From: Paracoccus spongiarum
GTDB taxonomy: Bacteria > Pseudomonadota > Alphaproteobacteria > Rhodobacterales > Rhodobacteraceae
Direction: 5' to 3'
Length of the DNA stretch: 64,000 nucleotides
NCBI RefSeq assembly: GCF_030732095.1
Contig: NZ_JAVAMQ010000011.1
Span: 1-64,000 of the forward strand
The translations under genes were made by a program, and so were the position numbers. Below are positions 1-7,456 of this stretch, one piece after another; positions within the stretch are counted from its first letter, which is position 1, and the number at the start of each line of letters is the position of its first letter. The notes beneath the pieces are model-generated. The model did no database searches and was not told the DNA's origin. It saw only the letters and a program-made list of their open reading frames with translations.

Positions 1-2
1 TC

Positions 3-431
3 ACCGTCACGGTAACGCCGTCGATCAGCACCACCTCGTGGCTCCAGTCGAACTGGTATGCCTACCGGGCGATGCTGGTCCGCGTCACCGGCGCAGCCTC
101 GCTGCGGGCGATGTCGGAGCGTCAGAAGCTCGACGTCATCGAGGAGCTGAAGCGTCTCGGCTTCCGCGTCACGGCGCGCGGCAAGCAGCTGCCGGCATCG
201 ACAAAGCCCTATATCCGGCTGATCCACGCCCTCTGGAAATCCTGCCACAGGGCTGGTGCGATCGAGAACGGATCGCGCGAGGCCCTGCGCGCCTTCTGCA
301 AGCGCTTCATCGCTCATGGTGACGATCACGTCGCCGTCGATCCCGACCTGCTGTCCTCCGAGCAGGCGACGCCGATCATCGAGGCGCTGAAGAAGATGGA
401 AGCCCGTGCGAAGGCGAAGCGGCCCGCATGA
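3..431 (+). CDS. gemA: GemA-like (Mu gp16) regulator, 5' incomplete
   Basis: The core from YRAMLVRVTG through EELKRLGFRV and on to a basic C-terminus is typical of the GemA/gp16 family (DUF1018) of Mu-like phages, which modulates host gene expression and precedes Mor. An internal ATG lies at 72, but the family needs about 25 residues before YRAML, usually a helix ending in a LGLDDD-like stretch. The in-frame sequence upstream of base 58 does not look like that and runs to the window edge. The gene is therefore either cut by the window or truncated by a junction near base 58. Its stop overlaps the mor start by 4 bases (ATGA), typical of translational coupling. Confidence 0.7.
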   Translation, partial: TVTVTPSISTTSWLQSNWYAYRAMLVRVTGAASLRAMSERQKLDVIEELKRLGFRVTARGKQLPASTKPYIRLIHALWKSCHRAGAIENGSREALRAFCKRFIAHGDDHVAVDPDLLSSEQATPIIEALKKMEARAKAKRPA

Positions 432-814
432 CCCGCCAGCTGCCCGTCCGGCTCGACGATCTGCCGACATCCCTCGTGGATGTCGCGGAGACGCTCGGCC
501 TGCGGGTGGCTGTCGGGCTGATGCAGCATTTCGGGGGGCTGGAGGTGAAGTTCCCGGCCCGGCCGCGTCCCGACCATCCGATCATCAAGGCTCTTGGTGA
601 AACCGATGGTCTTGCGCTATGTCATTTCCTGGGCGGGCAGTCGATCTATGTCCCCCACAACCGCGCCGGCTCGGTCCGGGCGGATGTGCTGAAGCTGGAG
701 GCCAAGGGCCTCGACCGGGCGAGCATTGCCCGCGTCCTGGGGATCTCGCAGCGCCATGTGCGCCGGGTCGCCAATCGCACCGACGACGACCGCCAGCGGG
801 ATCTTTTCGACTGA
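428..814 (+). CDS. mor: Mor/C-family middle transcription activator
   Basis: A 128-residue protein. The central GLALCHFLGGQSIYVP segment matches the dimerisation/beta-strand region of the Mor and C activators of Mu, and the C-terminal helix-turn-helix (about residues 90-118, with SIARVLGISQRHVRRV) is where that family binds DNA. Mor switches on middle transcription in Mu. Its place directly after gemA matches Mu gene order. Just after the stop is a small hairpin (815-830, CCGGAC/GTCCGG arms with a 4-base loop) without a T run, so probably not a terminator. Family assignment rests on motif and context. Confidence 0.75.
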   Translation: MTRQLPVRLDDLPTSLVDVAETLGLRVAVGLMQHFGGLEVKFPARPRPDHPIIKALGETDGLALCHFLGGQSIYVPHNRAGSVRADVLKLEAKGLDRASIARVLGISQRHVRRVANRTDDDRQRDLFD

Positions 815-890
815 CCGGACCAATGTCCGGGCAAGTCGATTTCGCACGCGCGGCATACCGGGGACGATCTGATCCTCGCGAGGTGCCCCC

Positions 891-1391
891 GTGTTCTACC
901 GCTTCCAGAAGCCAGCCAGGCCTGTCAGCCGCGTCTTCCTCCATTGCTCGGCCTCCGACCGCCCCGAGCATGACAGCGCGGCCGTCATCGACGCCTGGCA
1001 CAAGGCCAACGGATGGGCCGGCATCGGCTATCACTATTTCATCCGCAAGGACGGCACGCTCGAATCTGGCCGCGACCTGAACAAGGTGCCGGCCGCCCAG
1101 GGTGGCCACAACACCGGCACGATCGCGATCTGCCTGCATGGCCTCGAGATCAGCAAGTTCACCCCGGCGCAGTTTGCCTCGCTGCGCGGGCTCTGCATCC
1201 AGATCAACCGGGCCTATGCGGGCAATGTGACGTTCCATGGCCACTGCGAGGTCTCGCCGAAGAGCTGTCCCGTCTTCACCTATGAAGACGTCCTCGGGAT
1301 CGACGCCGAGGGCAAGATGCCCCTCGTCCGCGACGTCACCGTGCCCAGGTTTCCGTTCCGAACGTCAATCCTGACGATCTCGAGGTGTTGA
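891..1391 (+). CDS. Phage endolysin, N-acetylmuramoyl-L-alanine amidase domain
   Basis: An Amidase_2/PGRP-type zinc amidase of 166 residues that cleaves the peptide from peptidoglycan glycan chains for lysis. Zinc ligands are plausible at the His in FLHCSAS, at the His in FHGHCEVSPKSCP and at the Cys of KSCP. The Tyr in GIGYHYFI and the GGHNTGTIAICLHG stretch fit the fold. Start is GTG at 891 with a weak AGGTG-type site just upstream. The last 20 or so residues, after VRDVTVPR, look like out-of-frame reading: moving back one base continues as VSVPNVNPDDLEVLKSS into the next ORF. A one-base deletion near 1346-1350 probably split a single amidase plus peptidoglycan-binding enzyme. Confidence 0.8.
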   Translation: MFYRFQKPARPVSRVFLHCSASDRPEHDSAAVIDAWHKANGWAGIGYHYFIRKDGTLESGRDLNKVPAAQGGHNTGTIAICLHGLEISKFTPAQFASLRGLCIQINRAYAGNVTFHGHCEVSPKSCPVFTYEDVLGIDAEGKMPLVRDVTVPRFPFRTSILTISRC

Positions 1392-1906
1392 AGAGCTCGG
1401 CCACCATCCTGAAGGTGGGCTCGAAAGGCGAGGACGTCCGGGCGCTGCAGACGCTGCTCGCCGGGCTGGGCTATCACAGCGGCGCCATTGACGGCATCTA
1501 TGGCAACCGCACCCGCGATTCGGTGATCGCCTTCCAGGCCGACAACCACCTGTCCCTGGACGGGCGCGTCGGGCCGCTGACCCGGGAGGCCCTCGGCGGC
1601 GCATCGCCCCGCCCCATCGCGCCGGCACGCGCCTTTGCCGGGATCTCGGATCTCGCCAAGGGCGGCAGCCGGATCGCGAAAGCCTCGATCAGCAATGGCG
1701 TCATCGGCGCAGTCCTCGGCGGCGGCGGGCTGGTGACCATGATCGACGAGGTCAACGGTCAGGCCGACATCATCGGACGGCTGTTCGCCGAACACGGGAT
1801 CGTTGCAGGGGCGGTCATCCTGGCCGCCGGCACCTTTGTCGCCTGGCAGTCGTGGCGCGCGGCACAGGCGCGGGTCGAGGACCATCGCACCGGCAAGACC
1901 TCCTGA
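1385..1906 (+). CDS. Peptidoglycan-binding domain with C-terminal membrane segment, probable 3' part of the endolysin
   Basis: Residues about 8-70 form a PG_binding_1 repeat (VGSKGEDVRALQTLLAGLGY, then AIDGIYGNRTRDSVIAFQ), a cell-wall-targeting domain. Residues about 95-160 are more hydrophobic with one clear membrane helix (IVAGAVILAAGTFVAW), which resembles a holin or membrane-release element. The listed GTG start at 1385 overlaps the amidase stop by 7 bases and has no good ribosome site. The frame is open and protein-like upstream back to about 1346, which supports a broken fusion with the amidase. It could still be made from the GTG by reinitiation. Confidence 0.65.
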   Translation: MLKSSATILKVGSKGEDVRALQTLLAGLGYHSGAIDGIYGNRTRDSVIAFQADNHLSLDGRVGPLTREALGGASPRPIAPARAFAGISDLAKGGSRIAKASISNGVIGAVLGGGGLVTMIDEVNGQADIIGRLFAEHGIVAGAVILAAGTFVAWQSWRAAQARVEDHRTGKTS

Positions 1907-1934
1907 GAAGGCCAGACGAGCAGAAGGCCCCCAA

Positions 1935-2177
1935 TTGACTGATTTCGGCACCCACCACGCGGACCAGATCGTCCAGTCGCATCGACGCCTGGACGCGCAT
2001 GAAGCCCGTCTGACGAAACTGGAAATCCACTCGGCGAGCGAAACCGTGCGCAGTCAGAACATCGAACGGTCCCTGACCGAGATCCAGTCCGGCATCACCT
2101 GGATCACCCGCCTTGTCATCGGCGGCATTCTCGCCGGCATCCTGACCTTCCTGCTGTCGGGGGGTTTCAATGTCTGA
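1935..2177 (+). CDS. Small coiled-coil membrane protein of the lysis region (XhlA-like)
   Basis: An 80-residue protein from TTG 1935, preceded by AGAAGG about 7 bases upstream. An amphipathic heptad-like N-terminal half (HRRLDAHEARLTKLEIH) is followed by one membrane helix at about residues 57-77 (TRLVIGGILAGILTFLLSG). That layout matches XhlA-type haemolysin/holin partners and similar proteins beside endolysins in transposable phages. It overlaps gp27 by 8 bases. The longer frame back to 1803 overlaps the previous gene heavily and is unlikely. Function is inferred from layout and position only. Confidence 0.6.
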   Translation: MTDFGTHHADQIVQSHRRLDAHEARLTKLEIHSASETVRSQNIERSLTEIQSGITWITRLVIGGILAGILTFLLSGGFNV

Positions 2178-2670
2178 GCGGGGCGAGCTTCAGCGCAAGG
2201 CGCGATCGGACTATGTTTACCGCCGCATGATGATCTCGACGATCGCGGCGGCCTACGGCAAGAGCGAGGCGACGATCGGCCGCTGGAAGAAGGCGGCCAA
2301 GGAGGCCGGCGACGACTGGGACAAGGCGCGCACTGCACATGTCATTGCCGGCGAGGGCGTCGAGGTGGTGGTCTCCTCGGTCGTCGAGGACTTCATGATC
2401 CAGGCGCAGGCGATCCTCGACGAGATCAAGGAAGGCAGCCACAGCACGGCCGAAAAGGTGGGTATGCTGGTCTCCCTGTCCGATGCGATGACCAAGATGG
2501 CCGCCAGCGCCAAGCGGTTCGCGCCGAAGGTGTCGGAACTCGGCGTGGCCCAGGACGTCATGGCGAAGCTGCTGGAGTTCGTGCGGGAGGAGTTTCCGCA
2601 TCACGCGGCGACGATCCTCGAGATCATCGAGCCGTTCGGTGACCGGCTGGCCGAGATCTATTCGACATGA
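2170..2670 (+). CDS. Mu gp27-like protein (DUF1804), probable terminase small subunit
   Basis: A 166-residue protein with an N-terminal helix-turn-helix (MMISTIAAAYGKSEATIGRWKKAA), followed by an all-helical region. This is the pattern of DUF1804/Mu gp27, which precedes the large terminase and is thought to recognise DNA for packaging. It starts inside the end of the preceding gene and its stop overlaps the terminase start (ATGA at 2667-2670), so the three genes are translationally coupled. It appears intact. Confidence 0.75.
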   Translation: MSERGELQRKARSDYVYRRMMISTIAAAYGKSEATIGRWKKAAKEAGDDWDKARTAHVIAGEGVEVVVSSVVEDFMIQAQAILDEIKEGSHSTAEKVGMLVSLSDAMTKMAASAKRFAPKVSELGVAQDVMAKLLEFVREEFPHHAATILEIIEPFGDRLAEIYST

Positions 2671-4019
2671 GCGCGCGGCCGAAGCTGAAGGCCGCACTCA
2701 GCCGCAAGGATTTCCGCGACAAGATCGCGGAGATGGCCAGCGAGTTCGCCCGACATATCGAGCTGAATGTCGATGCCTTCCCGCCGGATCCAGCCGCGAA
2801 GGCCGAACGGCTGCGCAAGGCGGCGGATCCCGAAACCGGGTATCGGTTTTTCATGGAGACCTACCTGCCGCATTATGTGCGCGGCGAGCACAGCCTCTTT
2901 CATCAGCACATCTTTGCGCGCGTCCCGCAAATCCTCACCTCCGGCAAGGGCGCGAGGGATCTGTTCGTCGCACCGCGCGGCGCCTCGAAATCGACCCATC
3001 TTTCGCTCGGCTTCGCGCTCTACTGCATCGCGCGCGGATTGAAGCACTACATCGTCGAGGTCTGTGACGTCTACGACCAGGCCGTGCTGCTGATCGAGGC
3101 CCTGAAGGCCGAGCTGACGACGAACGTCCGGCTTCAGAACGATTTCCCCGACGCCTGCGGCGAGGGCCGCATCTGGCGCGAGGGCGAGTTCGTCACCCGC
3201 AACAACATCAAGGTTCAGGGCCTCGGTGCCGGCAAGAAGGTCCGCGGCCGGCGTCATGGACCGCATCGCCCCGACCTGCTGTTTCTGGACGATATCGAGA
3301 ACGACGAGGGCGTCCGGTCGCCCGATCAGCGCCAGAAGCTCTGGAACTGGATCTACCGGGCGGCGCTGAAGCTCGGCCCGCCCGATGGCAGCATGGACGT
3401 GATCTGGGTCGGCACCGTGCTGCATTTCGAGGCGGTGATCGTCAAGGCGTCGAAACACCCCGACTGGAACGTGACCGAGTTCCAGGCGGTCGTGAAATTC
3501 CCTGATCGCATGGACCTCTGGGACAGGCTGGAAGAGATCTATCACAATGACGGCAAGGATGCCGCCACCGCGTTCTATCAGGCCAACGCCGCTGAAATGG
3601 ACGCGGGGGCGATCGTCAACTGGCCGATGGTCCAGCCGCTGATCTTCCTGATGCTGGAGCGCGCGGCCGACCTGTCGGCCTTCCTGACGGAATACCAGAA
3701 CAAGCCGATCAGCGAGGGCAACCCCTTCGGCGATCTGGTCTATTGGGTCCAGCCGATGCGGGAATGGGTGCATTTCGGGGCCATCGACCCCTCTCTGGGC
3801 AAGAAGGGCAAGCCGGCGCGGGCGGCGAAGATCTACCGGCTGAAGGTCCAGGACGGGAAAGTCGGCCGGCGCTTCGTTAAAAAGAAAGAGGCGAACCATG
3901 TCTCCGACGTCACGATTCCGGGCCACAGCATAACCATCCCCGCGCGGCCCTTCCTCGGCCTCTCGCAAGCCGACCGCGCGGGCATCTTCGAGGACGCGGA
4001 GGACTGGTTGACCCGCTGA
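2667..4019 (+). CDS. Chimera: terminase large subunit (Mu gp28) fused to the C-terminus of gpG virion morphogenesis protein
   Basis: Residues 1 to about 380 are the TerL ATPase: Walker A-like APRGASKST, Walker B-like DLLFLDDIEND, and the opening of the nuclease domain at HFGAIDPSLGKKGK. The nuclease fold should continue for about 130 residues but instead changes to a different protein. The last 68 residues (ARAAKIYRL, then FVKKKEANH, then IPARPFLGLSQADR) match the C-terminus of the phage virion morphogenesis/tail completion protein (Mu gpG, PF05069). In intact Mu-like genomes the portal and MuF genes lie between the two. The junction is near 3810, and an in-frame deletion of roughly 2.5-3.5 kb is inferred. 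The product lacks nuclease catalytic residues and cannot package DNA normally. Confidence 0.85.
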   Translation: MSARPKLKAALSRKDFRDKIAEMASEFARHIELNVDAFPPDPAAKAERLRKAADPETGYRFFMETYLPHYVRGEHSLFHQHIFARVPQILTSGKGARDLFVAPRGASKSTHLSLGFALYCIARGLKHYIVEVCDVYDQAVLLIEALKAELTTNVRLQNDFPDACGEGRIWREGEFVTRNNIKVQGLGAGKKVRGRRHGPHRPDLLFLDDIENDEGVRSPDQRQKLWNWIYRAALKLGPPDGSMDVIWVGTVLHFEAVIVKASKHPDWNVTEFQAVVKFPDRMDLWDRLEEIYHNDGKDAATAFYQANAAEMDAGAIVNWPMVQPLIFLMLERAADLSAFLTEYQNKPISEGNPFGDLVYWVQPMREWVHFGAIDPSLGKKGKPARAAKIYRLKVQDGKVGRRFVKKKEANHVSDVTIPGHSITIPARPFLGLSQADRAGIFEDAEDWLTR

Positions 4020-4050
4020 AACCCGACACCCCCGTTTTTTGCCCGCTGAC

Positions 4051-4100
4051 GGCCTCTGGCCTGTTTCGGGCGCATCGGCCCGCAGCAAGGGCCAGAGGCC
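4051..4100. repeat. Perfect 11-bp inverted repeat
   Basis: GGCCTCTGGCC at 4051-4061 and its exact complement GGCCAGAGGCC at 4090-4100 are separated by 28 bases. Both arms are followed by TGTT. More CCTGTT copies follow at about 4112 and 4134. The 4020-4298 stretch has no convincing gene. The arms could form a large RNA hairpin or be a protein site between two head-gene blocks. Confidence 0.6.
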
Positions 4101-4225
4101 TGTTAGCCCCCTGTTAGGATCGCTGCCAGAGCCTGTTCCGCCCCCGCGCGGGGATCGCGATCATCAATTCCGTTGATCGGAGACGAAATCGGCTCCAAGA
4201 TGCCTCGATCGCAAGCATGAGACCG

Positions 4226-4250
4226 GCCCGGACCTGTGTCCGGGCTTTTT
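4226..4250 (+). terminator. Rho-independent terminator between gpG end and I protease
   Basis: An 8-base perfect stem (GCCCGGAC / GTCCGGGC) with loop CTGT, followed immediately by five T. It would end transcripts from the lysis/terminase block, so the capsid genes that follow may need their own promoter. It lies 49 bases before the protease start. Confidence 0.7.
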
Positions 4251-4298
4251 CCGTTTCCCTGCCCGCCATGGTGGCCCGGACATCAACCCGGACCGACC

Positions 4299-5465
4299 AT
4301 GACAGCCACGCCCCTGACCGCCCGCATCGAGGTTTTCCGCCCCGGCACCTTCAAGCCGATGGCGGGCGACCCGATCACCTATTCGGCGGCCGACCTGCGC
4401 GCCATCGCCGACGCCTACGACCCGGAGACCGCCCCGGCGCCGATCGTGATCGGCCATCCGGACGCCGACGCCCCGGCCTTCGGCTGGGTGGATCGCTTCG
4501 ACTACGACGCTTCGGCCGAGCGGCTCTTCGCGGATCTCACCGATATCGAGCCGGCCTTTGCCGAGCTGGTGAAGGCCGGCCGCTTCAAGAAGGTCTCGAT
4601 GGCCTATTTCGCGCCGGGCCAGAGCCACAACCCGGTCCCCGGAACCTGGTATCCCAAGCATGTGGGGTTCCTGGGCGCGGCGGCACCCGCCGTCAGCGGC
4701 CTGAAGAACGCGAAATTCAGCGCGCCGGCCGACGCGGTCTTCACCGCGGCCTTCGGCGAGCGCGGCTTCGAGGAGACCGCCAGCATTCTCCGCCTGCTGC
4801 GCGAATTCATCATCGACACCTTCGGGATCGAGGACGCCGACAAGGCGCTGCCTTCGTATCGCCTCGAATGGCTGGGCGAGATGGAGGTCCAGACGCCCGC
4901 CTCTCCCGCCGCCAGCTACACGGCCGCCGCGGCGAGCGGAGCATCCACCGTGACGCTCAGCGCCGCACCCATCGTCATTCCCGCCAACCCCGAAAAGGAG
5001 CCTGCAGTGACCACCCAGCCCGACCCGGCCTTCGCCGCGCGCGAGGCCGACCTGACCGCGCGCGAAAAGCAGATCGCCGATCGCGAACGGGCCGCCGTCC
5101 ATGCCGACAATGTGTCCTTCGCCGAAAAACTGGTCTCCGAAGGCCGCCTCATCCCGGCCTCGAAGGACAAGGTGGTTGCGATCCTGGACGCCATGCCGGG
5201 TGAGGCCGCCGTCAGCTTCGCGGAAGGCGCTGAAACGCTGACGCCCGCCGCCGCCCTGCGCGAGGTGCTGGCCGCGCAGCCGAAGGTCGTGTCGTTCGGC
5301 GAGCTGGAACTGCCCGAAGAGGGCAGCCAGGGCGGCTCGGTCGCGTTTTCGGCCGACGGCAAGGCCGTCGATCCCGCCGGCCTCGCCATCCACCACAAGG
5401 CGCTGGCCTATCAGCGCGCCCATCCCGGCACCGAGTATTTCGATGCCGTCCGCGCCGTGTCCTGA
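4299..5465 (+). CDS. Mu I-like head maturation protease with C-terminal scaffold
   Basis: A 388-residue product from ATG 4299. The N-terminal part (VFRPGTFKPMAG, IVIGHPDADAPAFGWV, RFKKVSMAYF) matches the Mu-like prophage I protein family (PF10123), a capsid maturation protease that processes the scaffold during head assembly. The C-terminal 150 residues are a charged coiled coil (AREADLTAREKQIADRERAA) typical of the overlapping Z scaffold. An upstream in-frame GTG at 4236 lies inside the terminator hairpin and is rejected. It is followed after 11 bases by the capsid accessory gene. It seems intact even though the neighbours are broken. Confidence 0.8.
   Translation: MTATPLTARIEVFRPGTFKPMAGDPITYSAADLRAIADAYDPETAPAPIVIGHPDADAPAFGWVDRFDYDASAERLFADLTDIEPAFAELVKAGRFKKVSMAYFAPGQSHNPVPGTWYPKHVGFLGAAAPAVSGLKNAKFSAPADAVFTAAFGERGFEETASILRLLREFIIDTFGIEDADKALPSYRLEWLGEMEVQTPASPAASYTAAAASGASTVTLSAAPIVIPANPEKEPAVTTQPDPAFAAREADLTAREKQIADRERAAVHADNVSFAEKLVSEGRLIPASKDKVVAILDAMPGEAAVSFAEGAETLTPAAALREVLAAQPKVVSFGELELPEEGSQGGSVAFSADGKAVDPAGLAIHHKALAYQRAHPGTEYFDAVRAVS
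5007..5465 (+). CDS. Nested scaffold protein (Mu Z-like) from an internal in-frame start
   Basis: Inside the protease gene, a strong AAGGAG (4995-5000) lies 6 bases before GTG 5007, in the same frame. Starting there gives a 152-residue protein that is just the coiled-coil scaffold region. Mu and relatives make scaffold Z as the C-terminal part of the I protease gene from an internal start, so the arrangement is expected. The ribosome site is seen in the sequence; use of the start is inference. Confidence 0.6.
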   Translation: MTTQPDPAFAAREADLTAREKQIADRERAAVHADNVSFAEKLVSEGRLIPASKDKVVAILDAMPGEAAVSFAEGAETLTPAAALREVLAAQPKVVSFGELELPEEGSQGGSVAFSADGKAVDPAGLAIHHKALAYQRAHPGTEYFDAVRAVS

Positions 5466-5476
5466 AGGAGGGCCAG

Positions 5477-5818
5477 ATGACACAGTATTTCCAGGACGTC
5501 CTGACGCTCACGGTCCCGACCACCGGGTTGTTCGAAGCCTATGACCTGATCACGCCCGCCGGCGCCAAGGTCGCCGCGGCCGATGCGCCGGTTCTCGGGG
5601 TCGCCAAACACCCGAATACGGTGGTCGGCGATCTTGCTGGTGTCGTCGTGATCGGCGTGGCGCGCGTCCGCGCCGTCGGCGCCATCACCGTGGGCGCGAG
5701 GGTTGTCTCCGCCGCCGCCGGCGGCGTCCAGGCTGCTGGCGGAACGCCGGCCAATGCCTTCGCCACCGCCCTGACCGCCGCCGCCGATGGCGGCTTCGTC
5801 GACATCCTCATCCGCTAA
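5477..5818 (+). CDS. Capsid accessory/decoration-like protein (DUF2190-like)
   Basis: A 113-residue, beta-rich, Ala/Val/Gly-rich protein between the scaffold and the major capsid gene. A very good site, AAGGAGG, lies 6 bases before ATG 5477. Size, composition (AGAKVAAADAPVLGVAKH, then VVSAAAGGVQAAGG) and position agree with small DUF2190-type capsid cement proteins. The assignment is by context and general look and the product could be another head protein. Confidence 0.55.
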   Translation: MTQYFQDVLTLTVPTTGLFEAYDLITPAGAKVAAADAPVLGVAKHPNTVVGDLAGVVVIGVARVRAVGAITVGARVVSAAAGGVQAAGGTPANAFATALTAAADGGFVDILIR

Positions 5819-5832
5819 GGAGCCCATCGAAC

Positions 5833-6786
5833 ATGGCCCCCGTCAATACCCGCACCGCCGCCGTGATCGACCCGATCCTGTCGACCCATGCCCGCGGCTA
5901 TCGCAACAGCGAATTCATCGCCCACCTGCTCTTCCCGCGCGTCACCATCCCGAACAGGTCCATGCGCGTCCTGAAATTCGGCAAGGAAGCCTTCCGGATG
6001 ATGAACACCCGGCGCGCGCCCGGCGCCGACAAGAAGCGCGTCCAGTACGGCTATGCGTCCGATCCGGTGTCGCTGATCCAGGATGCGCTCGAAGGCGTGG
6101 TGCCCGTCGAGCACCAGGAAGAGGCGCAGAAGGTTCCCGGCATCGATCTGGGTCGGGGCGCGATCACCATGGTCCTGGACGTGATCGATCTCGGTCACGA
6201 ATACGAGGCCGCCCAGCTGGCGCGCAACACCGCCAACTATGCCGTCAGCAACCGCGTCGCCCTGGCCGGTGCCGATCGCTGGACTTCGGACACCAGCGAC
6301 CCGACCGCCGACATCGACGAGGCCAAGGAAGCGATCCGCCGCATGATCGGCCGCTATCCCAATACCCTGACGCTCGGCCCGACCGCCTTCAACGCGCTGA
6401 AACGCCATCCGAAGATCAAGGAGCAGTTCAAGTACACCTCCTCGAACTCGATCACGACGGAGATGCTGGCGGCGTTCTTCGACGTCAAGCGCGTCATCGT
6501 CGGCAAGGCCGTGTACCTGCCCGAAACGGCGGCCGACACCGTGCCGGCGTCGGATGTCTGGGGCGACGACGCGATTCTCGCCTATGTCCCCGATACCGGC
6601 GACAACTTCCAGGTGCCGTCCTACGGCTATACCTACGAGCTGACCGGCTATCCGCAGGTCAACGTGCCGTATTTCTGGGAGCCGAACGACAGCTGGATCT
6701 ACCCGACCAAGGCCGAACGCCGGACCTATCTGACCGGCGCCGAGGGCGGCTTCCTGTTCCAGAATGCCGGCGCGGCCGCGGCGTAA
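5833..6786 (+). CDS. Phage major capsid protein
   Basis: A 317-residue protein, the most abundant head protein by position (after protease/scaffold) and by sequence: residues such as MNTRRAPGADKKRVQYGY, AAQLARNTANYAV and FWEPNDSWIYPTKAERRTYL resemble HK97-fold capsid proteins of Mu-like and related phages (Mu gp34/T position). Start is ATG 5833 with AGGAG 11 bases upstream. There is no sign of frameshift or truncation. Within the family this is the best-preserved structural gene of the remnant. Confidence 0.8.
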   Translation: MAPVNTRTAAVIDPILSTHARGYRNSEFIAHLLFPRVTIPNRSMRVLKFGKEAFRMMNTRRAPGADKKRVQYGYASDPVSLIQDALEGVVPVEHQEEAQKVPGIDLGRGAITMVLDVIDLGHEYEAAQLARNTANYAVSNRVALAGADRWTSDTSDPTADIDEAKEAIRRMIGRYPNTLTLGPTAFNALKRHPKIKEQFKYTSSNSITTEMLAAFFDVKRVIVGKAVYLPETAADTVPASDVWGDDAILAYVPDTGDNFQVPSYGYTYELTGYPQVNVPYFWEPNDSWIYPTKAERRTYLTGAEGGFLFQNAGAAAA

Positions 6787-6797
6787 GGGCGAGCGCC

Positions 6798-7343
6798 ATG
6801 GCCACCAGCAGGATTTCCGTCGTCATCGCCGAGCCGGTCAAGACCGAAGGCAAATGGTACCGCCCGGGCGACACCGCCATCGTCGGCCCGGACACCGCCG
6901 CGCAGCTCGCGCGCGACGGCTGCCTGGCCGAAGGGCCGGGTGAAGGCGCGACAGGCCTGCCCGGTTTCGACGAGGCGGTCGCGGCCACCGCCAAGGCCAT
7001 CGCCGAGGAGATGGTCGGCGCGGCGGTCGATGAGGCGTTCAAGGACCATGAGGCTGCGCTGAACGAGGCCAGGGCCGCCGCGACCGAGGCAGGCCTGCAA
7101 CGGGATCAGCTCCAGGCCCGCGTCCAGGAATTGCAGAGCCAGATCGAAGGGCTGACCGGAGACCGGAACGCCGCCCGCCTTCGCGCCGACGAGGCCGAGG
7201 CGGAGGTCCGCAGTCTCCAGGCGCGGAACCACGAGCTGGAGGCGCAGATCGCCGAGGCGGCCGATGCCGACCCATCCGCCGAGGAGCCTGCCGAAGATAC
7301 CCCCAAGCCCTCGCCGAAGAAGGGCGCGAAGACCAAGGGCTGA
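6798..7343 (+). CDS. Mu gp35-like protein with long coiled coil
   Basis: A 181-residue protein from ATG 6798. A short N-terminal beta domain (ISVVIAEPVKTEGKWYRPGDTA) is followed by a coiled coil over about residues 60-155 (LQRDQLQARVQELQSQIEGL, then ARNHELEAQIAEA) and a Lys/Pro-rich tail. It occupies the gp35 slot after the capsid gene of Mu-like phages, whose function is not settled. The coiled coil is clear; the family link is positional. Confidence 0.6.
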   Translation: MATSRISVVIAEPVKTEGKWYRPGDTAIVGPDTAAQLARDGCLAEGPGEGATGLPGFDEAVAATAKAIAEEMVGAAVDEAFKDHEAALNEARAAATEAGLQRDQLQARVQELQSQIEGLTGDRNAARLRADEAEAEVRSLQARNHELEAQIAEAADADPSAEEPAEDTPKPSPKKGAKTKG

Positions 7344-7456
7344 TCCTCCTCCCCAGCCCTTCCATGCGCCGCGCTCCGTCGGCGCCTCGGCCGAGGCGGT
7401 CACCATCTCCTCGGTCATCCTGAAACCGGATACCAGCCCAGGGAACTCCAGGCGCC

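Noticed and set aside
1340..1391. Programmed -1 frameshift in the endolysin
   Set aside because: The bases around 1346-1352 (CCCAGGTTTCC) do not give a proper X XXY YYZ slippery heptamer in the zero frame; a plain deletion explains it more simply.
4236..5465. GTG 4236 as start of the I protease
   Set aside because: It lies inside the terminator hairpin and the added residues (MSGLFPFPCPP) are not family-like.
2170..6786. Gene transfer agent head cluster
   Set aside because: Gene order and families (gp27, gp28, I/Z) are those of Mu-like phages; GTA portal, protease and capsid genes look different.
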